From contig NZ_WXYN01000051.1 of the NCBI RefSeq assembly GCF_016881065.1, positions 434,001 through 498,000 of the forward strand: a stretch of DNA of 64,000 bases. The letters are read 5' to 3'. Below are positions 19,305-32,788 of this stretch, in pieces; position 1 is the stretch's first letter; each line of letters begins with the position of its first letter. A program made the position numbers and the translations under genes. This DNA comes from Planococcus soli (GTDB lineage: Bacteria; Bacillota; Bacilli; Bacillales_A; Planococcaceae). The notes below the pieces were generated by a model, which saw only the letters and a list, made by a program, of their open reading frames with translations, was not told the DNA's origin and did not search any database.

Positions 19305-19781
19305 ATGTTTATTTATTATGGAATCGCATTATTGATAATCGCAGTAGATCAATGGACGAAATGGCTGGTCCTGAAAAATATGGAACTGGGTGAACGGATT
19401 CCGGTTATTGAACCTTATCTTGGCTGGCTGTCGCACCGCAACCGCGGTGCTGCCTGGGGAATGCTTGAGGGACAGATGTGGCTGTTTGGCATCATTACCG
19501 TGGCAGTCATCATCGGAATTCTTTACTATTTTCATAAACACGCACAAGGACAGCCCCTGTTTCAGCTAAGCTTGATGATTCTTCTAGGCGGAGCGATCGG
19601 CAATTTTATCGATCGGATGCTGCGCGGGGAAGTCGTCGATTTTGTCGATGTGCTGATTCCAGTGATCAATTACGAGTTTCCGATATTTAATGTTGCGGAT
19701 GCCGCTTTAACGATCGGTGTCGTTTTGATGATTATCTATATTATTTATGACGAAAAACAACAAAAGAAAAAGGTGTCTTAA
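19305..19781 (+). CDS. lspA: Lipoprotein signal peptidase II
   Basis: Membrane aspartyl protease that cleaves signal peptides of diacylglyceryl-modified lipoproteins. 158 residues with four membrane segments. The catalytic dyad lies in NFIDRM (D103) and NVADA (D132), and the conserved DQWTKW and NRGAAWGML are present. ATG 19305 follows GACGGAGGATACGG. The last base of its stop is the first base of the ylyB start. The putative lipoprotein at 36686-37534 is one likely client. Confidence 0.97.
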   Translation: MFIYYGIALLIIAVDQWTKWLVLKNMELGERIPVIEPYLGWLSHRNRGAAWGMLEGQMWLFGIITVAVIIGILYYFHKHAQGQPLFQLSLMILLGGAIGNFIDRMLRGEVVDFVDVLIPVINYEFPIFNVADAALTIGVVLMIIYIIYDEKQQKKKVS

Positions 19782-20692
19782 TGGAAGATTTAACGATTGA
19801 AATTACAGAAGAAATGGCCGGCGAACGAGTAGATAAAGCCGTGTCGTCGATAGATGAAGAATGGTCGCGTTCACAGATCGCCAATTGGGTCAAAGATGGT
19901 GCCGTTAAAGTTAATGGACTTACCGTCAAACCAAATTACAAAGTACGTTTGCAGGATATTATCATCGTCACGCCTCCAGAGCTTGTAGAGCTGGATATCG
20001 TGCCGGAAGACCTGAATTTGGAGATCGTCTATGAAGACGAAGATGTTCTTGTCGTCAACAAACCAAAAGGCATGGTCGTTCATCCAGCTCCAGGGCATGC
20101 AAATGGAACGTTGGTTAATGGCTTGATGCATCATTGCCAGGACCTTTCTGGCATTAATGGCGTGGTACGACCAGGAATCGTCCATAGAATCGACAAGGAT
20201 ACATCGGGTTTGTTGATGGTGGCAAAAAATGATGCTTCCCATACTTCACTGGTTGACCAATTAGTGAAAAAGACCGTTACCCGTAAATATGTAGCGTTGG
20301 TCCATGGGCATATTCCTCATGATAAAGGAACGATTCAAGCACCGATTGCACGCGATCCAAAAGAGCGCCAGAACATGGCCATCGTTGATAAAGGAAAGCA
20401 CGCAGTAACGCATTTCCGCGTATTGGAACGTTTTGGCAACTTCACGCTTGTGGAATGCCGTCTCGAAACGGGAAGAACCCATCAAATCCGCGTCCACATG
20501 AAATACATTGGCTATCCGCTTGTTGGCGATCCGAAATACGGACCGAAAAAAACAATGGATGTCGGGGGACAAGCTCTTCACGCGGAAGTTATCGGATTTG
20601 TTCATCCGAAAACAGCGGAATACCTGGAGTTTTCTGCAGAGCCTCCGGCTGAATTTGCAGAACTTCTGGAATCTCTTCGCGACAAGGATTGA
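19781..20692 (+). CDS. ylyB: RluD-type 23S rRNA pseudouridine synthase (YlyB)
   Basis: Isomerises uridines in rRNA to pseudouridine; the target sites are inferred to be those of RluD-like enzymes. 303 residues: an N-terminal S4 domain (about 12-75), then the catalytic domain with HRIDKDTSGLL (catalytic D138) and LETGRTHQIRVHM. It overlaps lspA by one base. Its TGA stop is embedded in the -35 box of the pyr operon promoter. Confidence 0.95.
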   Translation: MEDLTIEITEEMAGERVDKAVSSIDEEWSRSQIANWVKDGAVKVNGLTVKPNYKVRLQDIIIVTPPELVELDIVPEDLNLEIVYEDEDVLVVNKPKGMVVHPAPGHANGTLVNGLMHHCQDLSGINGVVRPGIVHRIDKDTSGLLMVAKNDASHTSLVDQLVKKTVTRKYVALVHGHIPHDKGTIQAPIARDPKERQNMAIVDKGKHAVTHFRVLERFGNFTLVECRLETGRTHQIRVHMKYIGYPLVGDPKYGPKKTMDVGGQALHAEVIGFVHPKTAEYLEFSAEPPAEFAELLESLRDKD

Positions 20693-20718
20693 CAAACCCG
20701 AACGTCTTTCTTTATACT
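20689..20718 (+). promoter_or_regulatory. Sigma-A promoter of the pyr operon
   Basis: TTGACA (20689-20694), 18-bp spacer, TATACT (20713-20718); reading TTATAC instead gives 17 bp. Strong match. The -35 contains the ylyB stop codon. Confidence 0.82.
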
Positions 20719-20739
20719 TGAAAAAACGAATCGAATATT

Positions 20740-21423
<684 letters not shown>

Positions 21424-21450
21424 AGAGAAAGAGACAGGGGAGAATGGACA

Positions 21451-22737
21451 GTGAGTGAAGCAATTTTAGATGTACAAGATAAACCAAAAGCAGTGCAATG
21501 GATTTCATTAAGCCTGCAGCACATGTTTGCAATGTTTGGAGCGACCATCCTGGTACCGCAACTGGTCGGCTTGAGCCCAGCTATCGCGCTGTTGACAAGC
21601 GGAATCGCCACCATCATCTTTATCATCATCACACAGTTTAAAGTACCCGCATATCTGGGTTCTTCATTCGCCTTTATCGTGCCGATCACGATTGCCACTG
21701 AAACTGGAGGCATCGGCTCTGCGATGATCGGTGCCATGTTCGTGTCAGCGGTATACGCCATTGTCGCATTGATCATCTGGAAAACTGGCTACCAGTGGCT
21801 GATGAAGCTGCTGCCGCCGATTGTGGTGGGACCGGTCATTATCGTCATAGGACTTGCCTTGTCAGGAACGGCTGTAGACATGGCCATGAATATTCCTGTC
21901 GAAAACGGGTCGGAATACAGCCTGATCCATTTCTCAGCTGCCATTGTCACTTTGTTGACAGCGATCATCTGCAACATCTATTTCAAGAACATCATTTCAC
22001 TGATGCCCATCCTGATTGGCATTATCGTGGGTTATGTTTACTCGGCTGCCATTGGCATTATTGACTTTACGGCGATCGGTGAAGCAAGTTGGTTTGCAGT
22101 GCCGGAGTTCCTGATTCCCGGAGTGGATTATTCGTTCCAAGTAACACCGACATTGCTGTTCGTTATGGTGCCAATAGCCATCGTCACCATTTCTGAACAC
22201 ATCGGCCATCAGCTGGTGCTCGGCAAAATCGTAGACCGCAATTACATAAAAGATCCTGGCCTGCACCGCTCGATACTTGGCGACGGCATCGGAACCTTTA
22301 TTTCTTCCCTGGTCGGCGGTCCGCCAAAGACCACATACGGCGAAAACATCGGCGTTCTGGCAATCACAAAAGTATTCTCGGTTTATGTCATCTTAGGAGC
22401 TGCCGTGTTTGCCATCGCGTTTTCATTCCTGGGCAAACTGATGGCGGTGATTGAGACTATCCCGACAGCTGTTCTTGGCGGGATTTCCATCCTGCTGTTC
22501 GGCATTATCGCTTCTTCCGGATTGCGCATGCTGGTGGATAACAACATCGACTTTGGCAACAACCGCAACTTGGTCATTTCCTCCGTCATCCTGGTGATCG
22601 GCATTGGCGGAGCCAAGCTGGAATTCAGCGAATCCTTCGCGATTGAAGGAATGGCACTTGCGGCAATCGTCGGCGTAATCCTCAACCTGGTGCTGCCGGG
22701 ACTGAACAAGAACGAATTAGACGACGGAACTGAATAA
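21451..22737 (+). CDS. pyrP: Uracil permease (NCS2 family)
   Basis: Proton-linked uracil uptake, feeding the salvage route. 428 residues, about 12-14 membrane segments, NCS2 family features such as QHMFAMFGATILVPQLVGLS near the start (residues 18-37 region) and GxGxxIGGPPKTTYGENIG-like sequence around residues 285-300. GTG start at 21451 preceded by AGGGGAGAATGG. Second gene of the pyr operon, as in Bacillus, and followed by the second attenuator. Confidence 0.96.
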   Translation: MSEAILDVQDKPKAVQWISLSLQHMFAMFGATILVPQLVGLSPAIALLTSGIATIIFIIITQFKVPAYLGSSFAFIVPITIATETGGIGSAMIGAMFVSAVYAIVALIIWKTGYQWLMKLLPPIVVGPVIIVIGLALSGTAVDMAMNIPVENGSEYSLIHFSAAIVTLLTAIICNIYFKNIISLMPILIGIIVGYVYSAAIGIIDFTAIGEASWFAVPEFLIPGVDYSFQVTPTLLFVMVPIAIVTISEHIGHQLVLGKIVDRNYIKDPGLHRSILGDGIGTFISSLVGGPPKTTYGENIGVLAITKVFSVYVILGAAVFAIAFSFLGKLMAVIETIPTAVLGGISILLFGIIASSGLRMLVDNNIDFGNNRNLVISSVILVIGIGGAKLEFSESFAIEGMALAAIVGVILNLVLPGLNKNELDDGTE

Positions 22738-22749
22738 TCACCTTTTAAT

Positions 22750-22843
22750 GAATGTCCAGAGAGGCATGGAAAGGGTTGAAAATCGGGGTGTATTCTGCCC
22801 TTTTTTCCTCACACCTTCCTGCCCCTGGGAAGGTGTTTTTTTA
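22750..22843 (+). promoter_or_regulatory. PyrR-dependent attenuator between pyrP and pyrB
   Basis: PyrR loop CCAGAGAGGCATGGAAAGG (22756-22774) and terminator arms ACACCTTCC / GGAAGGTGT with a T run (22811-22843). It gates the eight biosynthetic genes downstream. Confidence 0.92.
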
Positions 22844-22862
22844 TAGCGGATGAAAGGATGAG

Positions 22863-23738
22863 ATGATTTTGGCAAACTTACTATCTATGAACAACTTAGA
22901 AAACCAAACCATCATGAACTTGCTGGAACGGGCGGAAAAGTTCCGGCAAGGTGAAAAAGCACCCATAGACGGCACAGTCGTCAATCTGTTTTTTGAACCG
23001 AGTACGCGGACCAAGATGAGTTTTGAAATGGCCGAGAACAAAATGGGACTGGCCGTGCTGCCGTTTGAAACAGCCTTCTCGAGCATCTTAAAAGGGGAAA
23101 CGCTGTACGACACGGTCAAGACGATGGAAGCAATCGGGGTGGATGCAGTCATCATCCGCCACGAGGAAGAGGAATACTACCAGCAGCTGGAAGGGTGCAA
23201 GGTCGCGGTCATCAACGGCGGAGATGGCTCTGGGCAGCATCCGACGCAGTCGCTGCTGGACTTGCTGACCATCTATCAGGAGTTTGGCCGAGTCGAGGGC
23301 ATCCACGTCACCATCGTCGGAGATATCGCGCACAGCCGCGTAGCAAAATCGAATGCAGCTGCACTCAAGCAGCTGGGGGCTGAAGTGACTTTTATCTGCC
23401 CTGAAGAATGGAGCGGAGAGTACGACTCTTCGGAACATCTGGACGACTTTATTGAAAAGACGGACGTCGTCATGATGCTGCGCGTCCAGCATGAACGCCA
23501 TGCGGTATCAGCTATGTTTTCAAAAGAAAACTACCACGAGCAATATGGTTTAACGATTGAACGGGAAAAGCGGATGAAAGACGGCGCCATCATCATGCAT
23601 CCTGCGCCGATCAACCGGGGTGTTGAAATCGCAGACTGCCTCGTTGAATGCGAACGTTCACGAATTTTTAAACAAATGGCTAACGGAGTATTTGTCCGGA
23701 TGGCAGTACTTGAATACGCATTGAAAGGGAGAGATTAA
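22863..23738 (+). CDS. pyrB: Aspartate carbamoyltransferase catalytic chain
   Basis: Condenses carbamoyl phosphate with aspartate. 291 residues with the carbamoyl-phosphate motif [12 protein letters not shown] (S47-T-R-T) and H126-P-T-Q. No regulatory subunit gene pyrI is present, as usual in Firmicutes, so control is at the RNA level. ATG 22863 with AAAGGATGAG upstream. It is one base away from the pyrC start. Confidence 0.97.
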   Translation: MILANLLSMNNLENQTIMNLLERAEKFRQGEKAPIDGTVVNLFFEPSTRTKMSFEMAENKMGLAVLPFETAFSSILKGETLYDTVKTMEAIGVDAVIIRHEEEEYYQQLEGCKVAVINGGDGSGQHPTQSLLDLLTIYQEFGRVEGIHVTIVGDIAHSRVAKSNAAALKQLGAEVTFICPEEWSGEYDSSEHLDDFIEKTDVVMMLRVQHERHAVSAMFSKENYHEQYGLTIEREKRMKDGAIIMHPAPINRGVEIADCLVECERSRIFKQMANGVFVRMAVLEYALKGRD

Positions 23739-23739
23739 C

Positions 23740-25017
23740 TTGAATTTATTCATAAAAAACGTAAACATGCTGCAAAATGGAGAACTTGCATCTACCAATA
23801 TCCGCATAACCGATGGGAAAATCAATGAAATCGGCAAAGATCTAAAAGTGAAGGACGAAACGGAAATTGACGGCAATGGCCGGATGATCGCACCAGGATT
23901 TGTTGATATCCACGTTCACTTGCGTGAACCAGGCGGCGAGCAGAAAGAAACGATCGAAAGCGGGACAAAATCAGCGGCAAAAGGCGGATTTACCACCATC
24001 TGTGCTATGCCAAACACGCGCCCTGTTCCCGACACGAAAGAAAATCTGCAGCTGGTCAACGGATTAATCGAGAAAAATGCGCTTATCCGGGTTTTGCCGT
24101 ATGCTTCCATCACCATCAGGGAAGCCGGGAAAGAACGCACGAATTTGCAGGAGCTGAAAGAAAACGGCGCGTTTGCCTTCACCGATGACGGTGTTGGCAT
24201 CCAAGAAGCGGGCATGATGTACGAAACGATGCAGGATGCCGCAAAAATTGATATGGCGGTCGTCGCCCATTGTGAAGACAACAGCCTGATTTATGACGGT
24301 GTTATGCATGAAGGCAAACGCAGCAAAGAGCTGGGGCTTAAAGGCATTCCTTCCATTGCAGAGTCTGTGCATATCGCTCGCGACATTTTGCTGGCCGAAG
24401 CGGCAGGGGCGCATTATCATGTTTGCCACGTCAGCACGAAAGAATCTGTGCGCATTATCCGTGACGCAAAACACGCGGGTGTTCGCGTGACGGCTGAAGT
24501 AACGCCGCACCATTTGTTATTGACAGAAGACGATATTCCAGCAGATGATGCAAACTACAAAATGAACCCACCGCTCCGTGCCAAGGAAGATTGGCAGGCT
24601 TTGCACGAAGGCTTGCTTGATGGGACGCTGGACTTTATAGCAACAGATCATGCGCCGCATACAGCGGCAGAGAAAACCAACGGCATGAACGGATCGATGT
24701 TCGGCATCGTTGGATTTGAAACAGCATTTCCGCTGCTCCACAGCAAATTCGTCAAAACAGGCGTGTGGACGCTGCAGCAATTGATCGACTGGCTGACCAT
24801 CAAACCGAGTGAAACCTTCAACTTGCCTTATGGCACGATGGAACCTGGCCAAACAGCCGACCTGGTGCTCTTGGATCTGGATAAAGAGCAGCCAATTCAG
24901 GTAGATGGATTTTTATCAAAAGGCAAAAATACACCGTTTGACGGCTGGAACTGCACAGGATGGCCGGCAATGACCATTTTTGGTGGAGAAATCGTATGGC
25001 AGGAGGAGAAGAATTGA
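23740..25017 (+). CDS. pyrC: Dihydroorotase
   Basis: Zinc amidohydrolase closing carbamoyl aspartate to dihydroorotate. 425 residues, class I type, with metal ligands in H58-V-H-L-R-E-P-G, in VAHCEDN, and D303 in TDHAPH. The TTG start at 23740 is preceded by AAAGGGAGAG; no ATG is available near it. The stop overlaps the carA start by one base. Confidence 0.97.
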   Translation: MNLFIKNVNMLQNGELASTNIRITDGKINEIGKDLKVKDETEIDGNGRMIAPGFVDIHVHLREPGGEQKETIESGTKSAAKGGFTTICAMPNTRPVPDTKENLQLVNGLIEKNALIRVLPYASITIREAGKERTNLQELKENGAFAFTDDGVGIQEAGMMYETMQDAAKIDMAVVAHCEDNSLIYDGVMHEGKRSKELGLKGIPSIAESVHIARDILLAEAAGAHYHVCHVSTKESVRIIRDAKHAGVRVTAEVTPHHLLLTEDDIPADDANYKMNPPLRAKEDWQALHEGLLDGTLDFIATDHAPHTAAEKTNGMNGSMFGIVGFETAFPLLHSKFVKTGVWTLQQLIDWLTIKPSETFNLPYGTMEPGQTADLVLLDLDKEQPIQVDGFLSKGKNTPFDGWNCTGWPAMTIFGGEIVWQEEKN

Positions 25018-26111
25018 TGAAACGCTATTTAATCTTAGAAGACGGTACGGTATTTGAAGGAACAGCATTCGGAAGCGAAGATGCCTCGGTTGGAGAAATC
25101 GTTTTTAATACGAGCATGACCGGCTATCAGGAAATTTTATCAGACCCTTCCTACTGTGGACAGATTATCACCATGACATATCCGTTGATCGGCAATTACG
25201 GCATCAACAGCGATGATTTTGAATCGATTGAACCTGCAGTCAAAGGAATGGTGGTTCGAGAAATCGCTGAGTTCCCATCCAACTTCCGAAACAATTTAAC
25301 GTTGGACGAATTGTTCAAAATCAAAGGGATTCCTGGAATTTCCGGAATCGATACACGCAAACTGACGCGCCTGATCCGTTCAAAAGGTTCCATCAAAGGA
25401 GTTTTGACGGCAGCAGGCGAAGATGTTCAAACTGAAGAAGTGGTCAAGACGCTTCAGGCGACCGTTTTGCCGAGAAACCAAGTGGCACAAGTTTCAACTG
25501 CACGCCCTTATCCGAGCCCGGGCCGCGGCAAGCGTGTAGTGCTCATCGACTACGGCATGAAGCACGGCATCTTGCGCGAGCTTAACAACCGCGATTGCGA
25601 TGTAATTGTAGTGCCATATAATACGCCATCCAAAGAAATTTTGGCTTGGGGACCAGATGGTGTCATGCTGTCAAACGGCCCTGGAGATCCTAAAGACGTA
25701 GAAGAATGTGTAGAAGTGGTGCGCGAACTGCTCGGGAATGTTCCAATCTTCGGCATCTGCCTGGGCCACCAATTGTTTGCAAGAGCCTGCGGTGCGGATA
25801 CCTTCAAGCTGAAGTTCGGCCATCGCGGCGGCAACCATCCAGTGCGCGACCTGATCACTGGAAAAATTGAAATTACTTCTCAAAACCATGGCTACGCTGT
25901 AGATGAAGAAACACTGCAGGGAACACGGCTGAAAGTAACACATAGCGCATTGAACGACGGAACGAACGAAGGGTTGGAGCATCTGGATTATCCGGCTTTC
26001 ACCGTCCAGTACCACCCGGAATCCTCACCGGGACCAGAGGACTCAAACTACTTATTCGACCGCTTTATAGATGTAATGAACGCAACTCGAAAGGAGCAGC
26101 AACATGCCTAA
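25017..26111 (+). CDS. carA: Carbamoyl-phosphate synthase small subunit (glutaminase)
   Basis: Hydrolyses glutamine and channels ammonia to CarB. 364 residues: N-terminal CPSase small domain and C-terminal class I glutamine amidotransferase with C248 (GICLGHQ), H333 and E335 (YHPES). The start is ATG 25017, with AGGAGGAGAAG upstream; a longer in-frame start 57 bases before lies inside pyrC and lacks a ribosome site. Called pyrAA in Bacillus. It overlaps carB by 8 bases. Confidence 0.97.
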   Translation: MKRYLILEDGTVFEGTAFGSEDASVGEIVFNTSMTGYQEILSDPSYCGQIITMTYPLIGNYGINSDDFESIEPAVKGMVVREIAEFPSNFRNNLTLDELFKIKGIPGISGIDTRKLTRLIRSKGSIKGVLTAAGEDVQTEEVVKTLQATVLPRNQVAQVSTARPYPSPGRGKRVVLIDYGMKHGILRELNNRDCDVIVVPYNTPSKEILAWGPDGVMLSNGPGDPKDVEECVEVVRELLGNVPIFGICLGHQLFARACGADTFKLKFGHRGGNHPVRDLITGKIEITSQNHGYAVDEETLQGTRLKVTHSALNDGTNEGLEHLDYPAFTVQYHPESSPGPEDSNYLFDRFIDVMNATRKEQQHA

Positions 26112-29100
26112 AAGACAGGATATTCAAAGTATACTCGTAATCGGTTCCGGACCTATCGTCATCGGACAAGCAGCAGAGTTCGACTATGCCGGCACACAAG
26201 CCTGCCTGGCATTGAGGGAAGAAGGCTACCGTGTCATTTTAATCAATTCAAATCCGGCGACCATCATGACGGATACTGAAATTGCAGATAAAGTCTATAT
26301 CGAGCCAATCACCTTGGAATTCGTCAGCCGCATCCTCCGCAAAGAGCGTCCGGACGCGCTGCTGCCAACACTAGGCGGCCAAACAGGACTGAACATGGCG
26401 ATTGAACTTGACGAATCGGGCATTTTGGACGAATTGGATATCGAAATTTTAGGAACCAAGCTGGAGGCAATCCATAAAGCGGAAGACCGTGATCTGTTCA
26501 GAACCTTGATGAACGAACTCGGAGAACCGGTTCCGGATTCGGATATTATCCACAACATGGCAGAAGCAGAGAACTTTATTGAACGGGTCGGCTATCCGGT
26601 TATCGTTCGTCCGGCCTTTACATTAGGCGGCACTGGCGGCGGTATCTGCCACAATTACGAAGAATTGAAGGAAATCGTGGCGAGTGGCCTGAAATACAGC
26701 CCGGTCACGCAATGCCTGCTTGAAAAATCGATTGCCGGCTTCAAGGAAATCGAGTATGAAGTGATGCGTGACAAAAACGATACGGCAATCGTCGTCTGCA
26801 ACATGGAAAACATCGATCCGGTGGGCATTCATACAGGCGATTCGATTGTTGTGGCGCCTAGCCAAACTTTGTCTGACCGTGAATACCAGATGCTGCGCAA
26901 TGTCTCGCTGAAAATTATCCGCGCGTTAAAAATCGAAGGCGGATGCAACGTGCAGCTGGCACTGGATCCATTCAGCTTTAATTACTACATCATCGAAGTA
27001 AATCCGCGTGTCAGCCGGTCTTCTGCACTCGCTTCAAAAGCGACAGGCTACCCGATCGCCAAACTGGCCGCTAAAATCGCAGTCGGCTTGACACTGGATG
27101 AAATGATGAACCCGGTCACAGGCCGGACCTACGCCGCTTTTGAGCCGGCACTGGATTATGTGGTTACGAAAATTCCACGCTGGCCGTTTGATAAATTCGA
27201 ATCGGCAAAACGCAATTTGGGTACGCAGATGAAAGCAACTGGAGAAGTTATGGCTATGGGCCGGACGTTCGAAGAGTCCATCCTGAAAGCTGTTCGATCG
27301 CTGGAAACAGGCCAATTCCACCTGGAGTTGAAAAATGCTGACGCCATGAGCGACGAATGGATTCAAAAACGCATCTGCCGGGCTGGAGATGAGCGCTTGT
27401 TCTTTATCGGTGAAGCGCTGCGACGCGGAGTGACGATTGAAACCATCAACGAATGGAGCCAAATTGATTTATTCTTCCTGAAGAAGTTCGAAAACATTGT
27501 TCAATATGAAGAAACATTGAAAAACGCTGCTTTTGACTACGAGACAGCGAAACGTGCGAAGCGCCTGGGCTTTGCTGACCGGACAATTGCGAAGCTATGG
27601 AATACGACCGAGCAGGAAGTTTACAACTGGCGCAAAGAACAAAAGTTGATGCCGGTTTACAAAATGGTTGATACTTGTGCTGCGGAATTCGAATCCGAAA
27701 CGCCTTATTTCTACGGGACCTATGAAGATGAAAATGAATCCGTGAAAACAGATAAAGAATCCGTCATCGTCCTCGGCTCAGGACCGATCCGGATCGGCCA
27801 AGGCGTGGAATTCGATTATGCAACGGTGCATTCAGTCTGGGCTATCAAAGAAGCGGGCTATGAAGCGATCATTGTCAACAACAACCCGGAAACTGTCTCG
27901 ACGGACTTCTCGATTTCGGATAAATTGTATTTTGAACCGCTGACAATCGAGGATGTCATGCACATTGTCGACTTGGAGCAGCCAAAAGGCGTTGTCGTCC
28001 AATTCGGCGGACAGACAGCCATCAACCTGGCTGAAAAACTGGAACAGAACGGCGTTAAAATTCTTGGAACAACTTTGGAAGACACGGACAGAGCGGAAAA
28101 TCGCAATAAATTTGAAGCAGCCCTGCACGAAATCGGCATTCCGCAGCCTCTAGGCAAAACGGCTGTCAACGCGGAAGAAGCGATCATCATCGCTGCGGAT
28201 ATCGGCTATCCGGTGTTGGTCCGCCCTTCCTATGTTCTTGGCGGACGCGCAATGGAAATTGTCTACAACCAAGAAGACTTGAAGCATTATATGGAACATG
28301 CCGTAGAAGCAAGTCCGGAACATCCGGTTCTTGTTGACCGTTACCTGACTGGAATCGAAATTGAAGTAGATGCCATCTCGGATGGAAAACACGTATTAAT
28401 TCCGGGCATCATGGAGCATATTGAACGAGCAGGCGTTCACTCGGGCGACTCGATTGCAGTGTATCCGACACAGAATATCTCGACCCAATTATTGGATACC
28501 TTAGTTGACTACACGACACGCTTGGCAAAAGGGCTGAACATCGTAGGCTTGCTGAATATCCAGTACGTCATCTCCAAAGGTGAAGTTTTCGTCATTGAAG
28601 TGAATCCAAGATCAAGCCGGACGGTGCCGTTCATGAGCAAAATCACGTCGATTCCGATGGCCAATATCGCGACAAAAGCAATTTTGGGGCAGAGTATCGT
28701 GGATCAGGGCTATACGCCAGGACTTGCGCCGATCTCAAAAGGCGTATTCGTCAAAGTGCCGGTGTTCTCATTCGCGAAACTTCGCCGGGTGGACATAACG
28801 CTTGGGCCGGAAATGAAATCCACCGGAGAAGTCATGGGCAAAGACACGACTTTGGAAAAAGCACTTTATAAAGGGTTGGCAGCAGCCGGCATGGAAGTGA
28901 AAGACCACGGTACAGTGCTCTTAACAGTAGCAGACAAAGACAAAGAAGAAGCAATCGGCTTAGCGAAACGCTTTAAAGCGATCGGCTATCAGATTATGGC
29001 GACCGGCGGGACAGCCAAAGCTTTTGAAGAAGCGGGTATTTTGGTAGCGCCAATCGGCAAAATCGGATCAACAGGCAAAACCTTGCTGGATGTCATCCAA

Positions 29101-29288
29101 AACGGCGACACCCAAATCGTCATCAATACATTGACGAAAGGCAAGCAGCCGCAGCGCGACGGTTTCCGCATTCGCCGCGAATCAGTCGAAAACGGCATTC
29201 CTTGCCTGACTTCACTGGATACGGCAGAAGCAATGCTGCGTGTCATCGAATCGATGACTTTCTCAGCTGAAGAAATGGGGGCAGGTGT

Positions 29289-29292
<4 letters not shown>
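26104..29292 (+). CDS. carB: Carbamoyl-phosphate synthase large subunit
   Basis: Makes carbamoyl phosphate from bicarbonate, ammonia and two ATP. 1062 residues with two homologous halves, each opening with a GSGPI(V/R)IGQ(A/G)xEFDYA-type motif (about residues 13 and 562) and containing an ATP-grasp domain, then an allosteric MGS-like domain at the C-terminus (about 930-1060; [15 protein letters not shown]). Being inside the pyr operon, it probably serves pyrimidine synthesis (pyrAB). Overlaps carA by 8 bases and pyrK by 4. Confidence 0.98.
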
Positions 29293-31649
<2,357 letters not shown>

Positions 31650-31653
<4 letters not shown>

Positions 31654-32273
31654 AATCTAAAATAGCAAACCATTTACTGGCCGTGGGCGCAGTCGAACTT
31701 CGCCCGCAAGACCCTTTCACATGGGCATCAGGCGTCAAATCGCCGATTTATTGTGATAACCGTTTGACGATGTCTCATCCGGCAGTGCGAAAAGACATCG
31801 CCGCAGGATTAGCAGATACCATAAAAGAATACTATCCAGAATGCCAAGTGGTGGCAGGCACAGCAACTGCCGGAATTCCGCATGCAGCATGGGTCAGCGA
31901 TTTGCTCGATTTGCCGATGGTCTATGTCCGTTCCAAAGCAAAAGAACACGGCCAGACGAATATGATCGAAGGCAAAGTCGAGCCGGGCAAAAAAGTGGTT
32001 GTCGTGGAAGACTTAATTTCCAAAGGCGGATCGGTGCTGCAGGCAGCTCAGGCATTGGAAGCAGCAGGTTTTGACGTGCTTGGCATCGTCGCTATCTTCA
32101 CATATGATTTGCCGCAGTCAATCGAAGCAATCACTGGGTCGGGCTATACATTCCATACGCTGACGGATTTCCCGGCGCTCGTTGAACAGGCATTAAGCAC
32201 AGGAGCTATCAGTGAAGAAGACATGCCGATGCTCGCAGACTGGCATGAAAAATTAAAAGCAGGATCTCTGTAA
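31650..32273 (+). CDS. pyrE: Orotate phosphoribosyltransferase
   Basis: Joins orotate to PRPP giving OMP. 207 residues from a TTG at 31650, which overlaps the pyrF stop and gives the family start ([18 protein letters not shown]); an ATG at 31635 lies within pyr[17 protein letters not shown] and the PRPP site [13 protein letters not shown] are visible. Last gene of the operon, with a terminator one base later. Confidence 0.97.
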
Positions 32274-32301
32274 AAACCAGCCAATTGGCTGGTTTTTTTA
32301 A
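32274..32301 (+). terminator. Terminator of the pyr operon
   Basis: AACCAGCC / GGCTGGTT stem with AATT loop and a run of seven Ts. Confidence 0.93.
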
Positions 32302-32322
32302 AAAGGGTTGTACTGGAAACGT

Positions 32323-32351
32323 TTGACAGAGCAGAGTTAATGAATTAAACT
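32323..32351 (+). promoter_or_regulatory. Sigma-A promoter of the padR operon
   Basis: TTGACA (32323-32328), 17-bp spacer, TAAACT (32346-32351). The predicted start of transcription falls at the edge of the palindrome downstream. Confidence 0.75.
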
Positions 32352-32365
32352 GAAAACAACTAGTT

Positions 32366-32411
32366 GGCAATGCAAGGTAGTTATTTTTTTGAGTTACTAT
32401 CTTGCATTGCC
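32366..32411. promoter_or_regulatory. Long palindrome, probable PadR operator
   Basis: Arms GGCAATGCAAGGTAGT (32366-32381) and ACTATCTTGCATTGCC (32396-32411) are complementary at 15 of 16 positions, with a 14-base centre rich in T. It sits just downstream of the padR promoter, where a bound dimer would block transcription. PadR-family regulators commonly repress their own genes at such sites. As RNA it would also form a hairpin in the leader. Confidence 0.7.
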
Positions 32412-32434
32412 ATGTACCGAATGGAGGAACAACT

Positions 32435-32788
32435 ATGGCTCTAAGAAGTCAACTATTGAAAGGGGTTTTGGATGCTTGTGTGATGGCGGTGGTAGAAGAG
32501 CAGCCAGTGTATGGCTATGAGCTGTCCCAGAAACTGCAGGCGATCGGATTGCCGGACATCAGCGACGGCACTATTTATCCGGTGCTGCTGCGGCTTCAAA
32601 AAAATGGTTTTATTCGCAGTGAAATGAGGCCCTCTGCATCGGGGCCGAACCGCAAATACTACTTTTTGACCGACAGCGGAAAAACAGAGCTGGAGCAAAT
32701 TGCTTCCGAATGGCTTCAAATTGCCAAGCCGGTCAGCCAATTATTGAAAAGGGGTGTAGAAGATGAGAAAAACAACGGAACTAATTAA
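32435..32788 (+). CDS. PadR family transcriptional regulator
   Basis: Winged-helix repressor of 117 residues. The PadR N-terminal domain is clear: GVLDACVMAVVEEQPVYGYE and DGTIYPVLLRLQKNGFI, then GPNRKYYFLTDSGK in the wing. The start ATG 32435 is chosen for AATGGAGGAACAACT upstream and because the family begins at the RSQLLKGVLD helix; an in-frame upstream start lies in the palindrome. It overlaps the next gene by 26 bases. Ligand or signal unknown; the downstream membrane protein is the likely partner. Confidence 0.92.
   Translation: MALRSQLLKGVLDACVMAVVEEQPVYGYELSQKLQAIGLPDISDGTIYPVLLRLQKNGFIRSEMRPSASGPNRKYYFLTDSGKTELEQIASEWLQIAKPVSQLLKRGVEDEKNNGTN

Noticed and set aside
21424..21450. A second PyrR attenuator between pyrR and pyrP
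   Set aside because: Too short, with no CCAGAGAGG loop or terminator.
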